From assembly GCA_028726625.1 (NCBI GenBank), contig JAQYPT010000056.1, positions 1 through 64,000 on the forward strand: a stretch of DNA of 64,000 nucleotides, given 5' to 3'. Both the position numbers and the translations under genes were made by a program. Below are positions 1 to 13,251 of the stretch, in pieces. The DNA is from Prevotellaceae bacterium. GTDB lineage: Bacteria > Bacteroidota > Bacteroidia > Bacteroidales > Bacteroidaceae. The notes beneath the pieces are model-generated. The model had not been told where the DNA came from and made no database searches. It saw only the letters and a program-made list of their open reading frames with translations. Position 1 is the stretch's first letter, and each line of letters opens with the position of its first letter.

Positions 1-166
1 GCAACTTGATTCGGTTACGGGATCGATTGTAGAAAACGTAGACAACACCATCAGAAGGGTTGAAGTCATTGCTGCGTACCAATTGGGACAGGCGAAGAAT
101 ACCCTGACGCATGTCCACGGGAGTGCAACAAACCCGAAAAATATTTGTTTCGTTGAGTACAAACAT
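1..166 (-). mobile_element. tnpB: IS66-family TnpB (Orf2), N-terminal part, runs off the left window edge
   Basis: Minus-strand translation from ATG at 166: MFVLNETNIFRVCCTPVDMRQGILRLSQLVRSNDFNPSDGVVYVFYNRSRNRIKL, matching the IS66 TnpB pattern (VDMRxGI..LxxLVR...P.xGxVYVFxNRxRxRIKL). Not in the ORF track because it is truncated by the window edge. Confidence 0.85.
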
Positions 167-178
167 AAGTTTTTCGGG

Positions 179-209
179 CAAAGGTAGTAAAGCAAGAAAG
201 CCACACAAA
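179..209 (-). promoter_or_regulatory. Bacteroidetes-type promoter for tnpB (TTTG-N19-TACCTTTG)
   Basis: Plus-strand caaa at 206-209 and caaaggta at 179-186, 19 nt apart, just upstream of the tnpB ATG. Confidence 0.6.
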
Positions 210-380
210 AGCGGCTGATGTTGGATGCTTACAACAAACCTTTTTGCACAGTGGTGAAACAACGATTGAGCCGAAAATATTGACGCATGTGACAAAACAG
301 GCAACAAAAACGTTTCGAATCACTATAAACTCAAAAATCGGCTGCAAGTTTCAAGGCCTGCAACCGGTTTCCAATGATGT

Positions 381-406
381 AAGCGGCTGCCATGAGGCAG
401 CCGCTT
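381..406. terminator. Strong hairpin downstream of rpoC (AAGCGGCTGCC/GGCAGCCGCTT)
   Basis: Near-perfect inverted repeat between rpoC stop and the IS66 fragment; the T-rich side is on the plus strand. Confidence 0.55.
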
Positions 407-425
407 GTTTGTTTTCTACAAGTGA

Positions 426-3400
426 TTACTCTGAAAAGTCAAGGATGTTCTTGCGATTTGCTTCGATACGCTCGTACTCTTCTTTCGAGCCTACAATGAG
501 TTTCTCCCACTGGCGAAGTCCTGTTCCGGCAGGAATCAGGTGGCCGCAAATCACGTTCTCCTTCATTCCCTCCAGACGGTCTACCTTCGCACGGATGGCA
601 GCCTCGTTGAGGACCTTTGTCGTTTCCTGGAACGAAGCAGCACTCATGAAGCTCTTGGTTTGCAAAGCCGCACGGGTGATACCCTGAAGTATCTGACAGG
701 ACGTAGCTGGAACCGCATCACGAACCTCTACAGGTCGCAAATCACGACGTTTCAAGGCCGAATTCTCATCACGGAGCTTACGCGCTGTCACAATCTGTCC
801 TACTTTCAACACCTCGCTGTCACCAGCTTTGGTAACAACCTTCTTACCCCAGATACGATCGTTCTCCTCGGCAAAGTCGAGTTTGTCTACCAGTTCTTGC
901 TCCAAGAACGTAGTATCACCCGGCTCGTTGATTTGAACCTTACGCATCATCTGGCGAACAATGATTTCGAAGTGCTTGTCGTTGATTTTCACACCTTGCA
1001 AGCGGTATACGTCTTGCACCTCGTTCACGATGTACTCTTGTACGGCGGTAGGGCCTTTGATGGCCAAAATATCATCGGGTGTGATGACACCATCAGACAG
1101 CGGCGTACCAGCACGAACGGCATCGTGTTCCTGAACAAGAATCTGTTTGCTCAATGAAACAAGGTACCTCTTCTGCTCACCGGTTCTTGAGGTAACGACG
1201 ATTTCACGGTTGCCTCGCTTCACCTTGCCCATGGTTACTTCTCCATCGATTTCAGAAACCACAGCGGGGTTGGATGGGTTACGAGCCTCAAACAACTCGG
1301 TAACACGCGGTAGACCACCGGTGATGTCACCAGCACCACCTACGGCACGCGGTATCTTCACCAAGGTTTCACCCGATTTGATAGTTGCCCCGTCATCAAC
1401 GACAACGTGTCCGCCTACTGGGAAATTATAGGTACCCAACACTTCTCCCTTTTTACCAATGATGTCACAGGTAGGCACCATTGACTTGTCCTTGGAGTCG
1501 CTGATGATCTTTTCTGTCAGACCTGTTGTCTCATCAGTTTCAGCATGGTAGGTCTTACCAGCGACAACGCCATTAAACTTCAAGGTACCGGAATATTCTG
1601 AAACAATCAATGCATTGAAAGGATCCCACTTAGCAATCAGGTCGCCCTTCTTCACTTTGTCGCCATGCTTATAGTAAAGCGTACTGCCATACGGCACGTT
1701 CAGCGTACTCAACACGATGTCGGTGTTTGGATCGATGAAACGGATTTCAGCCAAACGGCTCACCACCTTCATGCATTCAACGTCTTTCTCGCCGTCATTC
1801 TCAGCAAATGGTACGGTACGCAGTTCTTCAAACTCAATCTTGCAGTCGTTCTTTGCCATGATGCTGGCATTGGCAGCCGCATTACCAGCAACACCACCAG
1901 CGTGGAAGGTACGAAGGGTAAGCTGTGTACCTGGTTCACCAATAGCTTGAGCCGCGATAACACCAACGGCCTCACCCTTTTGAACCATGCGGGCTGTAGC
2001 GAGGTTACGTCCATAACATTTCTTGCAGACACCATGCTTGCTCTCACAGGTGAGCACCGAACGAATTTCAACACTCTCAATCGGTGATTCATCAATCTGA
2101 CGGGCTTTATCCTCTGTGATTTCCTCACCAGCCGCTACAATCAGTTCGCCTGTTGTCGGGTGAATGATGTCATGAACAGAAACACGTCCCAAGATACGCT
2201 CGTAAAGCGTCGAAATAATCTCATCACCACTCTTCAGCGCCGTGCAGACCAGTCCACGCAAAGTACCACAATCTTCTTCGGTGATGATGACATCGTGGGA
2301 AACGTCTACCAGACGACGCGTCAAATAACCGGCGTCGGCTGTCTTCATAGCCGTATCGGCAAGACCCTTGCGGGCACCGTGTGAGGAGATAAAGTACTCG
2401 AGCACAGACATACCTTCCTTGAAGTTGGAAAGAATAGGATTCTCGATAATCTGTTGTCCTTCGCCTCCGGTTTTCTGTGGTTTGGCCATCAATCCACGCA
2501 TACCAGAGAGCTGCTTAATCTGATCCTTAGATCCACGGGCTCCGGAATCGAGCATCATGTACACGGCGTTGAAACCTTGGTCGTTCTCGGTCATCTCCTT
2601 CATGAGGATGTCACCCAGCTCATTGTTGACATGCGTCCATGCATCGATGACCTGATTGTAACGTTCGGTATCGGTGATGAATCCCATCTCGTAGTTGGAC
2701 TTGATTTGATTTACCTCGTCCTGTCCTTTCTTCACGATGCCTTCCTTCTCTTCAGGAATGATGATATCATCAAGGTTGAAAGAAAGACCTGCCAAGTAAG
2801 CCATTCGATAACCCAAATTCTTGATTCCATCCAAGAACTCACATGCGCGAGCCATACCTACGACCTTGATAACATCCGAAATGATGCCGCGCAGGGTTTT
2901 CTTAGAAATGATGTCATTGAAATAGCCCACTTCATCCGGGATGATACCATTGACGATGACGCGACCTACGGACGTGTCGACCATGCGGTCTTCCAGCTGT
3001 CCGTTGATCAAATCTTTTACAATCACTTTCACAGGGGCATGTAAGTCGCATCGTCCTTCATTATAGGCGATGATGGCTTCTTCAGGACCATAGAAAGTAA
3101 GGCCAGCGCCCTTGGCTCCTGGGCGAATCTTGGTTACATAATACAAACCCAGCACCATGTCCTGAGAAGGAACGGTGATAGGAGCACCATTGGCTGGGTT
3201 CAAGATATTGTGGCTCTGGAGCATCAAAATCTGAGCTTCAAGAACGGCCTCATTACTCAAAGGAAGGTGAACGGCCATCTGGTCACCATCAAAGTCGGCA
3301 TTGAAGGCAGTACAAGCCAAAGGATGCAACTGAATAGCCTTGCCCTCGATCAGCTTAGGCTGGAAAGCCTGGATACCCAATCGGTGAAGTGTAGGGGCAC

Positions 3401-4739
3401 GGTTCAAAAGCACCGGATGACCCTTCATCACGTTCTCCAAGATGTCCCAAATGACAGGTTCACGACGGTCGACTATCTTCTTGGCACTCTTCACCGTCTT
3501 GACGATACCGCGTTCGATGAGTTTGCGGATGATGAAGGGCTTGTAGAGCTCAGCTGCCATCAACTTAGGCAAGCCACACTCTCCCATCTTCAATTCAGGT
3601 CCAACGACAATTACCGAACGAGCTGAATAGTCAACACGCTTACCCAAGAGGTTTTGACGGAAACGTCCTGCCTTACCTTTCAGAGAGTCAGACAACGACT
3701 TCAATGGACGATTGCTCTCGCTCTTCACCGCGCTGCTCTTGCGTGAGTTGTCGAACAAGGAGTCGACTGCCTCTTGGAGCATACGCTTCTCATTACGCAG
3801 AATAACCTCAGGTGCTTTGATTTCCATCAAGCGTTTTAGACGGTTGTTACGAATAATGACGCGACGGTAGAGATCATTCAAGTCGGATGTAGCGAAGCGA
3901 CCTCCATCCAATGGAACGAGCGGACGCAACTCGGGAGGAATCACCGGAACAATCTTAAGGATCATCCACTCGGGGCGATTGACATCCGTACTGGTACGGA
4001 AGGCTTCAACAACCTGCAAACGCTTCAAAGCCTCAGTCTTACGCTGTTGGCTCGAGTCGTTGTTGGCACGGTCGCGCAATTCGTATGAGATAGAATCCAA
4101 ATCCAGATTGGCCAGCAAATCATAGACAGCCTCGGCACCCATCTTGGCAATAAACTTATTGGGATCCGTGTCCTCCAAGCGATCATTGTTTGGATCCAGT
4201 TGATGGTCGATGATGTCTAAATATTCATCTTCCGTCAGTAAATCCATGACATGTGATCCATTGACTTCGGCCCCATCAGCATCTTTACGTCCCTCCATGA
4301 GCCCTGGTTTGATCACTACATATTTCTCGTAGTAAATCACCGAATCAAGTTTCTTGGTTGGCATACCCAGCAAGTAACCAATCTTGTTAGGCAAGGAGCG
4401 GAAGTACCATATATGCGCTACAGGCACCACCAATTCAATATGTCCGGAACGCTCGCGACGTACTTTCTTTTCTGTGACCTCAACACCACAACGGTCGCAA
4501 ACAATACCCTTGTAACGAATACGCTTGTACTTACCACAAGCACACTCGTAATCTTTTGTTGGACCAAAGATGCGTTCGCAGAATAAGCCATCCCGTTCGG
4601 GCTTGTACGTACGGTAATTGATGGTTTCTGGTTTAGTCACCTCACCGTATGAATTCTCCAGAATCTCTTCGGGAGAAGCCAAGCTGATGGTTATCTTCGT
4701 AAAATTATTTTTTACTTTTATATCTTTCTTAAAAGCCAT
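426..4739 (-). CDS. rpoC: DNA-directed RNA polymerase subunit beta'
   Basis: 1437 aa; [16 protein letters not shown] active-site motif, zinc-binding CxCGxYKR...CxxCGVEV. Confidence 0.98.
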   Translation of the reverse strand: MAFKKDIKVKNNFTKITISLASPEEILENSYGEVTKPETINYRTYKPERDGLFCERIFGPTKDYECACGKYKRIRYKGIVCDRCGVEVTEKKVRRERSGHIELVVPVAHIWYFRSLPNKIGYLLGMPTKKLDSVIYYEKYVVIKPGLMEGRKDADGAEVNGSHVMDLLTEDEYLDIIDHQLDPNNDRLEDTDPNKFIAKMGAEAVYDLLANLDLDSISYELRDRANNDSSQQRKTEALKRLQVVEAFRTSTDVNRPEWMILKIVPVIPPELRPLVPLDGGRFATSDLNDLYRRVIIRNNRLKRLMEIKAPEVILRNEKRMLQEAVDSLFDNSRKSSAVKSESNRPLKSLSDSLKGKAGRFRQNLLGKRVDYSARSVIVVGPELKMGECGLPKLMAAELYKPFIIRKLIERGIVKTVKSAKKIVDRREPVIWDILENVMKGHPVLLNRAPTLHRLGIQAFQPKLIEGKAIQLHPLACTAFNADFDGDQMAVHLPLSNEAVLEAQILMLQSHNILNPANGAPITVPSQDMVLGLYYVTKIRPGAKGAGLTFYGPEEAIIAYNEGRCDLHAPVKVIVKDLINGQLEDRMVDTSVGRVIVNGIIPDEVGYFNDIISKKTLRGIISDVIKVVGMARACEFLDGIKNLGYRMAYLAGLSFNLDDIIIPEEKEGIVKKGQDEVNQIKSNYEMGFITDTERYNQVIDAWTHVNNELGDILMKEMTENDQGFNAVYMMLDSGARGSKDQIKQLSGMRGLMAKPQKTGGEGQQIIENPILSNFKEGMSVLEYFISSHGARKGLADTAMKTADAGYLTRRLVDVSHDVIITEEDCGTLRGLVCTALKSGDEIISTLYERILGRVSVHDIIHPTTGELIVAAGEEITEDKARQIDESPIESVEIRSVLTCESKHGVCKKCYGRNLATARMVQKGEAVGVIAAQAIGEPGTQLTLRTFHAGGVAGNAAANASIMAKNDCKIEFEELRTVPFAENDGEKDVECMKVVSRLAEIRFIDPNTDIVLSTLNVPYGSTLYYKHGDKVKKGDLIAKWDPFNALIVSEYSGTLKFNGVVAGKTYHAETDETTGLTEKIISDSKDKSMVPTCDIIGKKGEVLGTYNFPVGGHVVVDDGATIKSGETLVKIPRAVGGAGDITGGLPRVTELFEARNPSNPAVVSEIDGEVTMGKVKRGNREIVVTSRTGEQKRYLVSLSKQILVQEHDAVRAGTPLSDGVITPDDILAIKGPTAVQEYIVNEVQDVYRLQGVKINDKHFEIIVRQMMRKVQINEPGDTTFLEQELVDKLDFAEENDRIWGKKVVTKAGDSEVLKVGQIVTARKLRDENSALKRRDLRPVEVRDAVPATSCQILQGITRAALQTKSFMSAASFQETTKVLNEAAIRAKVDRLEGMKENVICGHLIPAGTGLRQWEKLIVGSKEEYERIEANRKNILDFSE

Positions 4740-4778
4740 GTTCTTTATCTTTATTGTGTGAAAACAATCTATTCATTA

Positions 4779-7700
4779 CTAATCGAGTTTCACGCTCAAT
4801 CCGAGTCCACGCAATTCATGGAGAAGCACATTCAACGATTCAGGAATGCCAGGTGTTGGCATGGAATCGCCCTTGACGATGGCCTCGTACGCCTTGCTGC
4901 GCCCAACGGTGTCGTCTGACTTGATGGTGAGAATCTCTTGTAACACATGACTGGCTCCGAAAGCTTCAAGAGCCCACACCTCCATCTCACCAAAACGTTG
5001 TCCACCGAACTGTGCTTTACCACCAAGTGGCTGTTGGGTAATCAAAGAGTAAGGACCAATAGAGCGTGCATGCATTTTATCCTCAACCATGTGTCCAAGC
5101 TTCAAGAAATAGGTGACACCCACCGTTGCAGGCTGGTCAAACTTCTTTCCTGTTTCTCCATCATACAGATGGGTAGAACACAAGTGAGGCAATCCGGCTT
5201 TGTCTGTCCATTCTGATAAATCATCCAATTTAGCACCATCGAAAATAGGTGTAGCAAACTTAACACCCAGCTTGCGACCGGCAGCACCAAGGATAGCTTC
5301 GAATATCTGTCCCAGGTTCATACGAGAAGGCACACCCAATGGGTTCAGCACCAAGTCAACCGGACGACCGTCTTCCAAGAATGGCATATCCTCTACACGG
5401 ACAATCTTAGACACGATACCCTTGTTACCATGGCGTCCTGCGAGTTTATCACCCACACTAATCTTACGTTTCTTAGCGATGTATACCTTTGCCATCTGCA
5501 AAACGCCTGTTGGGAGTTCGTCACCGATAGAGATGGCAAACTTACGACGCTTCAATTCAGCATCAAGCAACTTATATTTTCGGATATAATTGAGTATCAA
5601 CGTCTGGATGAGGCCATTGGTATGCTCATCGTCCGTCCAATCGTTAGACTGAATTCCGTCATACTCCAGATTCTTCAAAGCGGCAGCTGTAAAATTGCTT
5701 CCCTTTGTTATAATCTCGGCACCCGTATAATCTTTCACACCTTGTGACTTCTTACTCTCTGTCAAAGTCAACAACTTGTCTACCAGGATTTCCTTCAAGT
5801 CTGTATTCTTGGCTTCGTACTCTTCGTCAATCTTCGCAAGAATCAGTTTATCATGCTTCTTGGTCTCACGTGTCTTGATGGCACGCGTAAAGAGTTTTTT
5901 GTCAATCACGACACCACTCAAAGATGGATTGGCCTTCAAAGAAGAATCCTTCACGTCTCCTGCTTTGTCACCAAAGATGGCACGAAGCAATTTCTCTTCA
6001 GGAGAAGGATCGCTCTCGCCCTTAGGTGAAATCTTACCAATTAAGATATCACCTGGCTCCACACGTGCACCTACCCTGATGACACCATTTTCATCAAGAT
6101 CCTTGGTTGCCTCTTCACTAACATTAGGGATATCGTTGGTAAACTCTTCCATGCCTCGTTTTGTTTCGCGGACATCAAGAGAATACTCATCAACGTGGAC
6201 AGATGTCAACACGTCATCACGAACGACACGTTCGGAAATAACCACAGCATCCTCATAGTTGTATCCCTTCCATGGCATGTAAGCCACCAACATGTTACGA
6301 CCGAGCGCCAACTCACCGTTTTCAGTTGCGTAGCCCTCAGTTAAGATGTCGCCATCCTTCACACGTTGACCTTTCACACAAATAGGACGCAAGTCGATGG
6401 TCATATTTTGATTGGTACGACGGAACTTGGGAATACGATATTCCTTTAAGGCTGGTTCGAAACTTACAAACTCTTCTTCCTCGGTGCGGTCATATAAGAT
6501 ACGAATGGTTGTAGCATCAACATATTCTATCACACCATCACCTTCGGCAGTGATCATCGTTCGAGAGTTTTCACACACCTGCTTCTCCAATCCTGTTCCT
6601 ACGATAGGTGCATCATTGTGAAGCAAAGGTACGGCCTGACGCATCATGTTACATCCCATCAACGCGCGGTGACCATCGTCATGCTCCAAGAAAGGAATCA
6701 GCGCAGCAGAAACAGAAGCAATCTGCTGTGGAGAAACATCCATCAAGGCAACTTCGTCAGGATCTACTACTGGGTAGTCGGCATCTTGACGGCATTTAAC
6801 ATAGTCACGAATGAATGAACCATCTTTACGCAACGGAGCATTTCCCTGTCCAACAAGCAAATCTTCCTCTTCCTCTGCAGTCATAAACACGATATGATCA
6901 TTGTTCATGTCTACTTTTGTATCCTTAACTTTTCGATAAGGAGTAACAATGAAGCCCATGTCGTTGATCTTAGCATACACGCAAAGTGAAGAAATCAAGC
7001 CAATGTTTGGTCCTTCAGGACTTTCAATAGGACACAAACGACCATAGTGTGTATAGTGTACGTCACGCACCTCGAAACCTGCACGTTCACGTGAAAGTCC
7101 ACCAGGGCCTAACGCTGACAAACGACGCTTGTGAGTGACCTCAGCCAATGGATTGGTTTGATCCATGAACTGTGACAATGGATTGGTTCCAAAGAACGAG
7201 TTGATTACGCTAGTGATGGTCTTGGCATTGATCAAATCAGTAGGCGTAAAGACTTCGTTGTCACGCACGTTCATGCGTTCACGAATGGTCCTACTCATAC
7301 GGGCCAACCCAATAGAGAACTGATTGGATAATTGCTCACCAACTGTACGAACGCGTCGGTTAGACAAGTGGTCAATGTCATCCACCGTCGCGTTAGAGTT
7401 GACCAACTGAATCAAATATTTGATGATCGCAATGATATCATCTTTGGTCAACACACGGATATTCATGTCGGTATCCAGGCCCAATTTCTTATTGATACGA
7501 TAGCGGCCTACTTCTCCCAAGTCATAACGCTTGTCAGAGAAGAACAAATTATTAAATACCTCTCTGGCACTGGCGTCATCTACCGGGTCGGCATTACGCA
7601 ATTGACGATAAATATAGGTAACCGCCTCTTTTTCTGAGTTGGAAGGATCCTTCGACAGCGTATTGAAGATGATGGCAAACTTGTTAGCCATCTCAGAATC

Positions 7701-8627
7701 CTTATGTAACAGGAGGGTCGAAGCACCACTATCCAAGATGTCTTGAACATTCTCAGCAGTGATTTCAGTTTCGCGTTCCATGATAACCTCATTGCGCTCA
7801 ATGGACACCACGGATCCGGTATCCTCATCCACAAAGTCTTCATTCCAGCTCTTCAGAACACGTGCAGCCAGACGTCGTCCAACAGCTGCCTTCATGTTCT
7901 TCTTATTCACCTTTACTTCTTCAGCAAGATCAAAGATTTGAAGAATGTCTTTATCCGACTGATAACCTATGGCACGCAACAAAGTGGTAACGGGCAGTTT
8001 CTTCTTACGATCAATGTAGGCATACATCACATTATTAATGTCTGTTGCGAACTCAATCCACGAACCTTTGAACGGAATGATTCGAGCTGAGTACAGCATC
8101 GTACCATTGGCATGAACACCTTGGCCGAAGAAGACACCGGGTGAGCGATGCAGCTGAGAAACTACAACACGCTCTGCACCATTGATAACAAAAGTACCAT
8201 TATCCGTCATGTATGGAATGGTACCCAAGAATACGTCCTGGATAAAGGTACCAAAATCTTCATGATCGGGATCTGTACAATAAAGTTTCATCTTCGCCTT
8301 CAAGGGCACACTATAGGTCAATCCACGCTCCAGACATTCTTCAATGGAATATCTAGGAGGATCGATAAAGTAATCCAAGAACTCGAGAACGAAATTATTA
8401 CGCGTATCGGTGATAGGGAAGTTCTCGGCGAACACCTTATACAAACCGTCATTCTTGCGTTCCTCAGGTGGGGTTTCCAACTGTAAGAAATCCTTGAAGG
8501 ACTTTAATTGCACATCGAGAAAATCCGGAAAAGGAACCGGATTATGCACGCTTGCAAAATTAATTCTGTTATCAATGATTTTTGTAGCCATATATTTTAT
8601 GATTGGGATAACATTCCCGTGAGCCAA
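4779..8627 (-). CDS. rpoB: DNA-directed RNA polymerase subunit beta
   Basis: 1282 aa; [39 protein letters not shown]; likely start at the internal [12 protein letters not shown]. Confidence 0.98.
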   Translation of the reverse strand: MAHGNVIPIIKYMATKIIDNRINFASVHNPVPFPDFLDVQLKSFKDFLQLETPPEERKNDGLYKVFAENFPITDTRNNFVLEFLDYFIDPPRYSIEECLERGLTYSVPLKAKMKLYCTDPDHEDFGTFIQDVFLGTIPYMTDNGTFVINGAERVVVSQLHRSPGVFFGQGVHANGTMLYSARIIPFKGSWIEFATDINNVMYAYIDRKKKLPVTTLLRAIGYQSDKDILQIFDLAEEVKVNKKNMKAAVGRRLAARVLKSWNEDFVDEDTGSVVSIERNEVIMERETEITAENVQDILDSGASTLLLHKDSEMANKFAIIFNTLSKDPSNSEKEAVTYIYRQLRNADPVDDASAREVFNNLFFSDKRYDLGEVGRYRINKKLGLDTDMNIRVLTKDDIIAIIKYLIQLVNSNATVDDIDHLSNRRVRTVGEQLSNQFSIGLARMSRTIRERMNVRDNEVFTPTDLINAKTITSVINSFFGTNPLSQFMDQTNPLAEVTHKRRLSALGPGGLSRERAGFEVRDVHYTHYGRLCPIESPEGPNIGLISSLCVYAKINDMGFIVTPYRKVKDTKVDMNNDHIVFMTAEEEEDLLVGQGNAPLRKDGSFIRDYVKCRQDADYPVVDPDEVALMDVSPQQIASVSAALIPFLEHDDGHRALMGCNMMRQAVPLLHNDAPIVGTGLEKQVCENSRTMITAEGDGVIEYVDATTIRILYDRTEEEEFVSFEPALKEYRIPKFRRTNQNMTIDLRPICVKGQRVKDGDILTEGYATENGELALGRNMLVAYMPWKGYNYEDAVVISERVVRDDVLTSVHVDEYSLDVRETKRGMEEFTNDIPNVSEEATKDLDENGVIRVGARVEPGDILIGKISPKGESDPSPEEKLLRAIFGDKAGDVKDSSLKANPSLSGVVIDKKLFTRAIKTRETKKHDKLILAKIDEEYEAKNTDLKEILVDKLLTLTESKKSQGVKDYTGAEIITKGSNFTAAALKNLEYDGIQSNDWTDDEHTNGLIQTLILNYIRKYKLLDAELKRRKFAISIGDELPTGVLQMAKVYIAKKRKISVGDKLAGRHGNKGIVSKIVRVEDMPFLEDGRPVDLVLNPLGVPSRMNLGQIFEAILGAAGRKLGVKFATPIFDGAKLDDLSEWTDKAGLPHLCSTHLYDGETGKKFDQPATVGVTYFLKLGHMVEDKMHARSIGPYSLITQQPLGGKAQFGGQRFGEMEVWALEAFGASHVLQEILTIKSDDTVGRSKAYEAIVKGDSMPTPGIPESLNVLLHELRGLGLSVKLD

Positions 8628-8657
8628 TTAGGATTTTGTCATCTTAAGACACAAAAT

Positions 8658-8690
8658 GGTTAGGACATGCTTACTGAGCAAATCCTAACC
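8658..8690 (-). promoter_or_regulatory. Hairpin in rplL-rpoB intergenic region
   Basis: GGTTAGGA-ca-TGCT-tactg-AGCA-aa-TCCTAACC: two perfectly paired stems separated by a symmetric 2x2 internal loop. Confidence 0.6.
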
Positions 8691-8711
8691 ACATTCGTAA
8701 TAAAAGTAATT

Positions 8712-8744
8712 GGCACCGTATAACCTCAAAGGCTATACAGTACC
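8712..8744 (-). promoter_or_regulatory. 14-bp hairpin immediately after rplL stop
   Basis: Minus strand GGTACTGTATAGCC-TTTGA-GGTTATACGGTGCC pairs over 14 positions including G-U pairs. Confidence 0.6.
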
Positions 8745-8756
8745 AAATATTTAAGC

Positions 8757-9134
8757 TTACTTGAGTTCTGCCTTAGCACCGGCTGCTTCGATAGCCTTCT
8801 TCAAGTTCTCAGCTTCGTCCTTAGACAAGCCTTCCTTGATGGTAGCTGGAGCTCCGTCTACCAAATCCTTTGCTTCTTTCAAACCAAGACCGCAAGCTTC
8901 CTTCACGGCCTTAACAACCTGAAGCTTAGTAGCGCCAACCTCTGTCAAGACAACATCAAAAGATGTCTTCTCTTCAGCTGCATCGGCTGCACCAGCAGCA
9001 GGACCTGCAGCTACAGCTACAGCTGCAGCAGCGGGCTCAATACCATACTCGTCCTTGAGGACTGTTGCCAACTCATTAACTTCCTTAACTGTCAAATTTA
9101 CCAATTCTTCAGCAATAGCTTTTATATCTGCCAT
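8757..9134 (-). CDS. rplL: 50S ribosomal protein L7/L12
   Basis: 125 aa; [49 protein letters not shown]. Confidence 0.98.
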   Translation of the reverse strand: MADIKAIAEELVNLTVKEVNELATVLKDEYGIEPAAAAVAVAAGPAAGAADAAEEKTSFDVVLTEVGATKLQVVKAVKEACGLGLKEAKDLVDGAPATIKEGLSKDEAENLKKAIEAAGAKAELK

Positions 9135-9208
9135 TTTATTCTAAAAATTTAATTTATTTTTTATCTAATTATTTACTGTTGATGTCATCCATGAATGAGC
9201 ATCGTTGA

Positions 9209-9727
9209 TTATTCAGGACGCTCGCCTAATGTCTTCAGCACGCCATGAATGGTGTTTGCACCCGATTGGAGAGCAGAAACAACGTTCTTTGCGGGCGATT
9301 GCAGCAATGCCACAATCTCTGCGATAACTTCGTTCTTGCTCTTGAGAGCAGCCAGCTCAGCTAATTTATCAGCACCTACATAGATACTTTCTTCAGCATA
9401 AGCAGCTTTGAGGGCAGGAATTCCTTCCTTTTGATATTCCTTCAGTAGTTTAGCAGGCACATTGGCTGTCTGTGTGAACATCACAGCGGTGCTGCCTTTC
9501 AAACTATCGTACAAAGGTTCATAGTCAACATCAGATGCGTCGAAAGCTTTCCGCAGAAGCGTATTCTTCACAACAACCATCTTGATCTCGTTCTTGAAGC
9601 ATTTGCGACGAAGTGCACTGGTAGCTCCAGCATTCAATCCTGTAAGGTCTACAAGATAGAAATGTGGAAACTCCTTAAGCTTCTCACCTAGTTCAACGAT
9701 TATAGTATCTTTTACTTCCTTTTTCAT
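9209..9727 (-). CDS. rplJ: 50S ribosomal protein L10
   Basis: 172 aa L10-like sequence and operon position. Confidence 0.97.
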   Translation of the reverse strand: MKKEVKDTIIVELGEKLKEFPHFYLVDLTGLNAGATSALRRKCFKNEIKMVVVKNTLLRKAFDASDVDYEPLYDSLKGSTAVMFTQTANVPAKLLKEYQKEGIPALKAAYAEESIYVGADKLAELAALKSKNEVIAEIVALLQSPAKNVVSALQSGANTIHGVLKTLGERPE

Positions 9728-9745
9728 TTTACAAAACTTTTAGAG

Positions 9746-10438
9746 TTATTCAACTGATTTAGGATCAATCTTGATACCCTTACTCATAGTGCTGGAAATA
9801 AAGATACTCTTGATGTACGTACCTTTTGCAGCAGTCGGTTTCAATTTGATAACCGTAGAGATAAACTCTTTTGCATTGCCATAGATTTGCTCAGCTGACA
9901 TGCTCACTTTGCCTATGGAGGTATGTATAATACCAGCCTTGTCAACTTTAAAGTCTATCTTACCCTTCTTGATTTCTGAAACTGCCTTAGCAACATCCAT
10001 CGTTACCGTACCACTTTTAGGGTTTGGCATCAAGCCACGAGGTCCGAGCACGCGACCCAAAGGACCTACTTTTCCCATGCATGATGGCATTGTAATGATT
10101 ACATCTACATCTGTCCATCCACCTTTGATCTTTTCGATATACTCATCCAGACCAACATAGTCGGCACCTGCTTCCTTGGCAGCTGCTTCCTGATCAGGAG
10201 TACAGAGGCAGAGAACACGAGTAACCTTACCAGTTCCGTGTGGAAGTGTAACAACACCTCGCACCATCTGGTTAGCCTTTCGTGGGTCTACGCCTAAGCG
10301 AACATCAATATCCAGAGATGCATCAAACTTGGTGGTGGTAATTTCCTTCACCAATTCTGAAGCCTCTTTCAATGTGTATGACTTCCCTGCTTCAACCTTC
10401 TCAGCTACTGATTTCTGATTTTTTGTCAGTTTACTCAT
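9746..10438 (-). CDS. rplA: 50S ribosomal protein L1
   Basis: [16 protein letters not shown] motif; operon position. Confidence 0.98.
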   Translation of the reverse strand: MSKLTKNQKSVAEKVEAGKSYTLKEASELVKEITTTKFDASLDIDVRLGVDPRKANQMVRGVVTLPHGTGKVTRVLCLCTPDQEAAAKEAGADYVGLDEYIEKIKGGWTDVDVIITMPSCMGKVGPLGRVLGPRGLMPNPKSGTVTMDVAKAVSEIKKGKIDFKVDKAGIIHTSIGKVSMSAEQIYGNAKEFISTVIKLKPTAAKGTYIKSIFISSTMSKGIKIDPKSVE

Positions 10439-10452
10439 TTCTAATTGAAGTT

Positions 10453-10896
10453 TTAATTATTTCCAGGGAATTCCCCTTTTACAGTAATACCCATACTACG
10501 TGCAGTACCTGCAACAAGTCTCATTGCACTCTCAACGGTAAAGCAGTTCAAATCAGCCATCTTATCTTCAGCGATAGTACGTACTTGGTCCCAAGTAACG
10601 GAAGCTACCTTCTGGCGATTAGGCTGAGCTGAGGCCGTCTTTAATTTTGCCATCTCCTTGAGCTGTACAGCTGCAGGAGGAGTTTTGAGAACAAAATCGA
10701 ATGACTTGTCAGTATAGTAAGTGATAATAACAGGAATAACTTTCCCTGCCTTATCCTGGGTTCTGGCGTTGAACTCCTTGCAGAATCCCATGATATTGAT
10801 ACCCTTAGAACCCAAAGCAGGTCCTACTGGTGGAGAAGGATTTGCAGCACCACCTTTAATCTGTAATTTGATTAATCCAGCTACTTCTTTAGCCAT
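10453..10896 (-). CDS. rplK: 50S ribosomal protein L11
   Basis: [32 protein letters not shown]. Confidence 0.98.
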   Translation of the reverse strand: MAKEVAGLIKLQIKGGAANPSPPVGPALGSKGINIMGFCKEFNARTQDKAGKVIPVIITYYTDKSFDFVLKTPPAAVQLKEMAKLKTASAQPNRQKVASVTWDQVRTIAEDKMADLNCFTVESAMRLVAGTARSMGITVKGEFPGNN

Positions 10897-10952
10897 TTTT
10901 GTTAATATTTAATTTAATATATACGAAAGATAACCTAACGCCCGTAACTGCG

Positions 10953-11498
10953 TTAAGCCTCTTTTTCAACTTGCATAAAACTTAGTTCCAGCGGAGTTTT
11001 ACGTCCAAAAATCTTGACCAAGACCTTCAGTTTATGTTTCTCGGCATTCACCTCTTCGATGACGCCACTGAATCCACTAAAAGGTCCATCGGTTACCTTG
11101 ACAACCTCATCAACCTCATAAGGAACTTCAATCCCGTTCATTATTTCGGTCTCTTCGGCTTCGCCAAGCATACGATTGATTTCAGACTGGGAAACAGGCG
11201 ATGGATTATCCAAACCTCCTAGGAAACCCAAGCAATTGGGCATGAAACGCAAAGTATGCGCCACATCACCCACGAGGGAAGCTTCAACAAAAATGTATCC
11301 CGGGAGACTGATCTTCTCCTTTTCAACTCTCTTGCCATTACGCAAGGTTGCATGTTTCTCCATCGGTATCAAAACCTGAGAAACATGCTGTTGTAACAAC
11401 GTGTTGTGTTTGATTTCAGCCTCGATGTATTCTTTCAACTTGGCTTCTTTTCCACTTACAGCACGCAGTACATACCAATTTTTTTTTGTTTCTGCCAT
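10953..11498 (-). CDS. nusG: Transcription termination/antitermination protein NusG
   Basis: [13 protein letters not shown]...PGYIFVEA...[18 protein letters not shown] (KOW motif). Confidence 0.97.
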   Translation of the reverse strand: MAETKKNWYVLRAVSGKEAKLKEYIEAEIKHNTLLQQHVSQVLIPMEKHATLRNGKRVEKEKISLPGYIFVEASLVGDVAHTLRFMPNCLGFLGGLDNPSPVSQSEINRMLGEAEETEIMNGIEVPYEVDEVVKVTDGPFSGFSGVIEEVNAEKHKLKVLVKIFGRKTPLELSFMQVEKEA

Positions 11499-11509
11499 AT
11501 CCTAATGAT

Positions 11510-11722
11510 TTAACCTGGATAAACAATGCCCATCAAGTGCTGGAAGCACCAGTCCATACAGAACACAATCAGTGCAATGACTAGGGAAGCAGATAATACA
11601 ACCACTGCACTGTGAGTTAATTCCCGGCTTGTAGGCCAAGTAGTTTTATGCGCAAGTTCATCATAGCAAGCTTTGCAGTAATTTACTACATTCTTGAAAA
11701 AACTTTCAATCTTCTTAAACAT
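11510..11722 (-). CDS. secE: Preprotein translocase subunit SecE
   Basis: 70 aa, one C-terminal TM helix, ELAHKTTWPTSRELTHSAVVV; position next to nusG. Confidence 0.92.
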   Translation of the reverse strand: MFKKIESFFKNVVNYCKACYDELAHKTTWPTSRELTHSAVVVLSASLVIALIVFCMDWCFQHLMGIVYPG

Positions 11723-11738
11723 ATGATTTTCTTTTTAG

Positions 11739-11811
11739 CACGGGTTGAAAGACTCGAACTCTCGACACCTGGTTTTGGAGACCAGCGCTCTACCAACTGA
11801 GCTAAACCCGT
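11739..11811 (-). tRNA. tRNA-Trp (CCA)
   Basis: Cloverleaf ACGGGTTTAGCTCAGTTGGTAGAGCGCTGGTCTCCAAAACCAGG...GTTCGAGTC...AACCCGTG. Confidence 0.95.
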
Positions 11812-11891
11812 AAAAGAAGTCCCCGCAACCGCATTGCGGGAACTTTGTATGATAAACGAGAAGAGGTATGCCTTACTCGCTTGTGGTCAAT

Positions 11892-13088
11892 TTACTTTAC
11901 GTCGTCAAGTATCTGTGTGATCTGGCCAGAACCTACGGTACGACCACCCTCACGGATAGCGAAACGAAGACCTTCGTTCAACGCAACCTTGTAAATCAAG
12001 GTAACCTCAATCTCTACGTTGTCGCCAGGCATTACCATCTCTACGCCTTCTGGCAGAGTGATTTCACCTGTACAGTCCATTGTACGGAGATAGAACTGAG
12101 GACGATACTTATTTCCGAATGGAGTATGACGTCCACCCTCTTCCTTCTTCAATACATAGATGGAAGCCTTGAAGTGATCGTGAGGAGTGATGGCACCTGG
12201 GTGTACAACAACCATACCACGTTTTACCTCGTCCTTATCGATACCGCGGAGCAGAAGTCCTACGTTATCACCTGCTTCACCTTCAGAAAGAATCTTACGG
12301 AACATTTCAACGCCTGTTACAACAGACTTCTTGTCCTCACCAAGACCGAGCAACTGAATCTCGTCGCCAACCTTTACCTTACCAGTCTCAATACGTCCTG
12401 TTACAACGGTACCACGACCTGTGATAGAGAACACATCCTCTACTGGCATCAAGAAAGGTTTGTCAAGGTCACGCTCTGGCTCTTGAATCCACTCGTCAAC
12501 AGTGTCCATCAACGTCATCACGCTGTCAACCCACTTGTCAACACCATTCAATGCTCCCAGTGCAGATCCACGAATGATTGGAGTATCCTCTTCGAAATCG
12601 TATTGCTCGAGAAGTTCGCGCAACTCCATTTCAACGAGCTCCAGCATCTCTTCGTCCTCTACCAAGTCACACTTGTTCATGAACACAACCAAACGAGGAA
12701 CGTTTACCTGACGAGCCAAAAGCACGTGCTCACGTGTCTGTGGCATAGGACCATCAGTAGCGGCAACTACAAGGATAGAACCATCCATCTGGGCAGCACC
12801 AGTAACCATGTTCTTTACATAGTCTGCGTGTCCCGGACAGTCTACGTGTGCATAGTGACGCTTAGCTGTTTCATACTCAATGTGAGAAGAGTTAATGGTG
12901 ATACCACGCTCTTTCTCCTCAGGGGCATTATCAATTTGGTCAAACGACTTAACATCCCCACCACCAAAGCCCTTATCATGAAGAGTCTTAGAGATGGCAG
13001 CCGTCAAAGTAGTCTTACCGTGGTCAACGTGACCAATTGTACCAATGTTTACGTGCGGTTTGGTACGTTTGAATTCTTCTTTAGCCAT
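11892..13088 (-). CDS. tuf: Elongation factor Tu
   Basis: 398 aa; [33 protein letters not shown] motifs. Confidence 0.99.
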   Translation of the reverse strand: MAKEEFKRTKPHVNIGTIGHVDHGKTTLTAAISKTLHDKGFGGGDVKSFDQIDNAPEEKERGITINSSHIEYETAKRHYAHVDCPGHADYVKNMVTGAAQMDGSILVVAATDGPMPQTREHVLLARQVNVPRLVVFMNKCDLVEDEEMLELVEMELRELLEQYDFEEDTPIIRGSALGALNGVDKWVDSVMTLMDTVDEWIQEPERDLDKPFLMPVEDVFSITGRGTVVTGRIETGKVKVGDEIQLLGLGEDKKSVVTGVEMFRKILSEGEAGDNVGLLLRGIDKDEVKRGMVVVHPGAITPHDHFKASIYVLKKEEGGRHTPFGNKYRPQFYLRTMDCTGEITLPEGVEMVMPGDNVEIEVTLIYKVALNEGLRFAIREGGRTVGSGQITQILDDVK

Positions 13089-13173
13089 AGCTTTTCTTTT
13101 TTATTTATATAAATGAATAGTCAAAGTTTTATCTTTTTTTCTACAAAGGATCTATAAAATAGAACCGAAGTAG

Positions 13174-13245
<72 letters not shown>

Positions 13246-13251
13246 AGTGAG

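Noticed and set aside
11868-13112. 414-aa plus-strand ORF opposite tuf
   Set aside because: Exact antisense shadow of the highly conserved tuf gene; low-complexity, Thr/Asn-rich product without recognisable domains.
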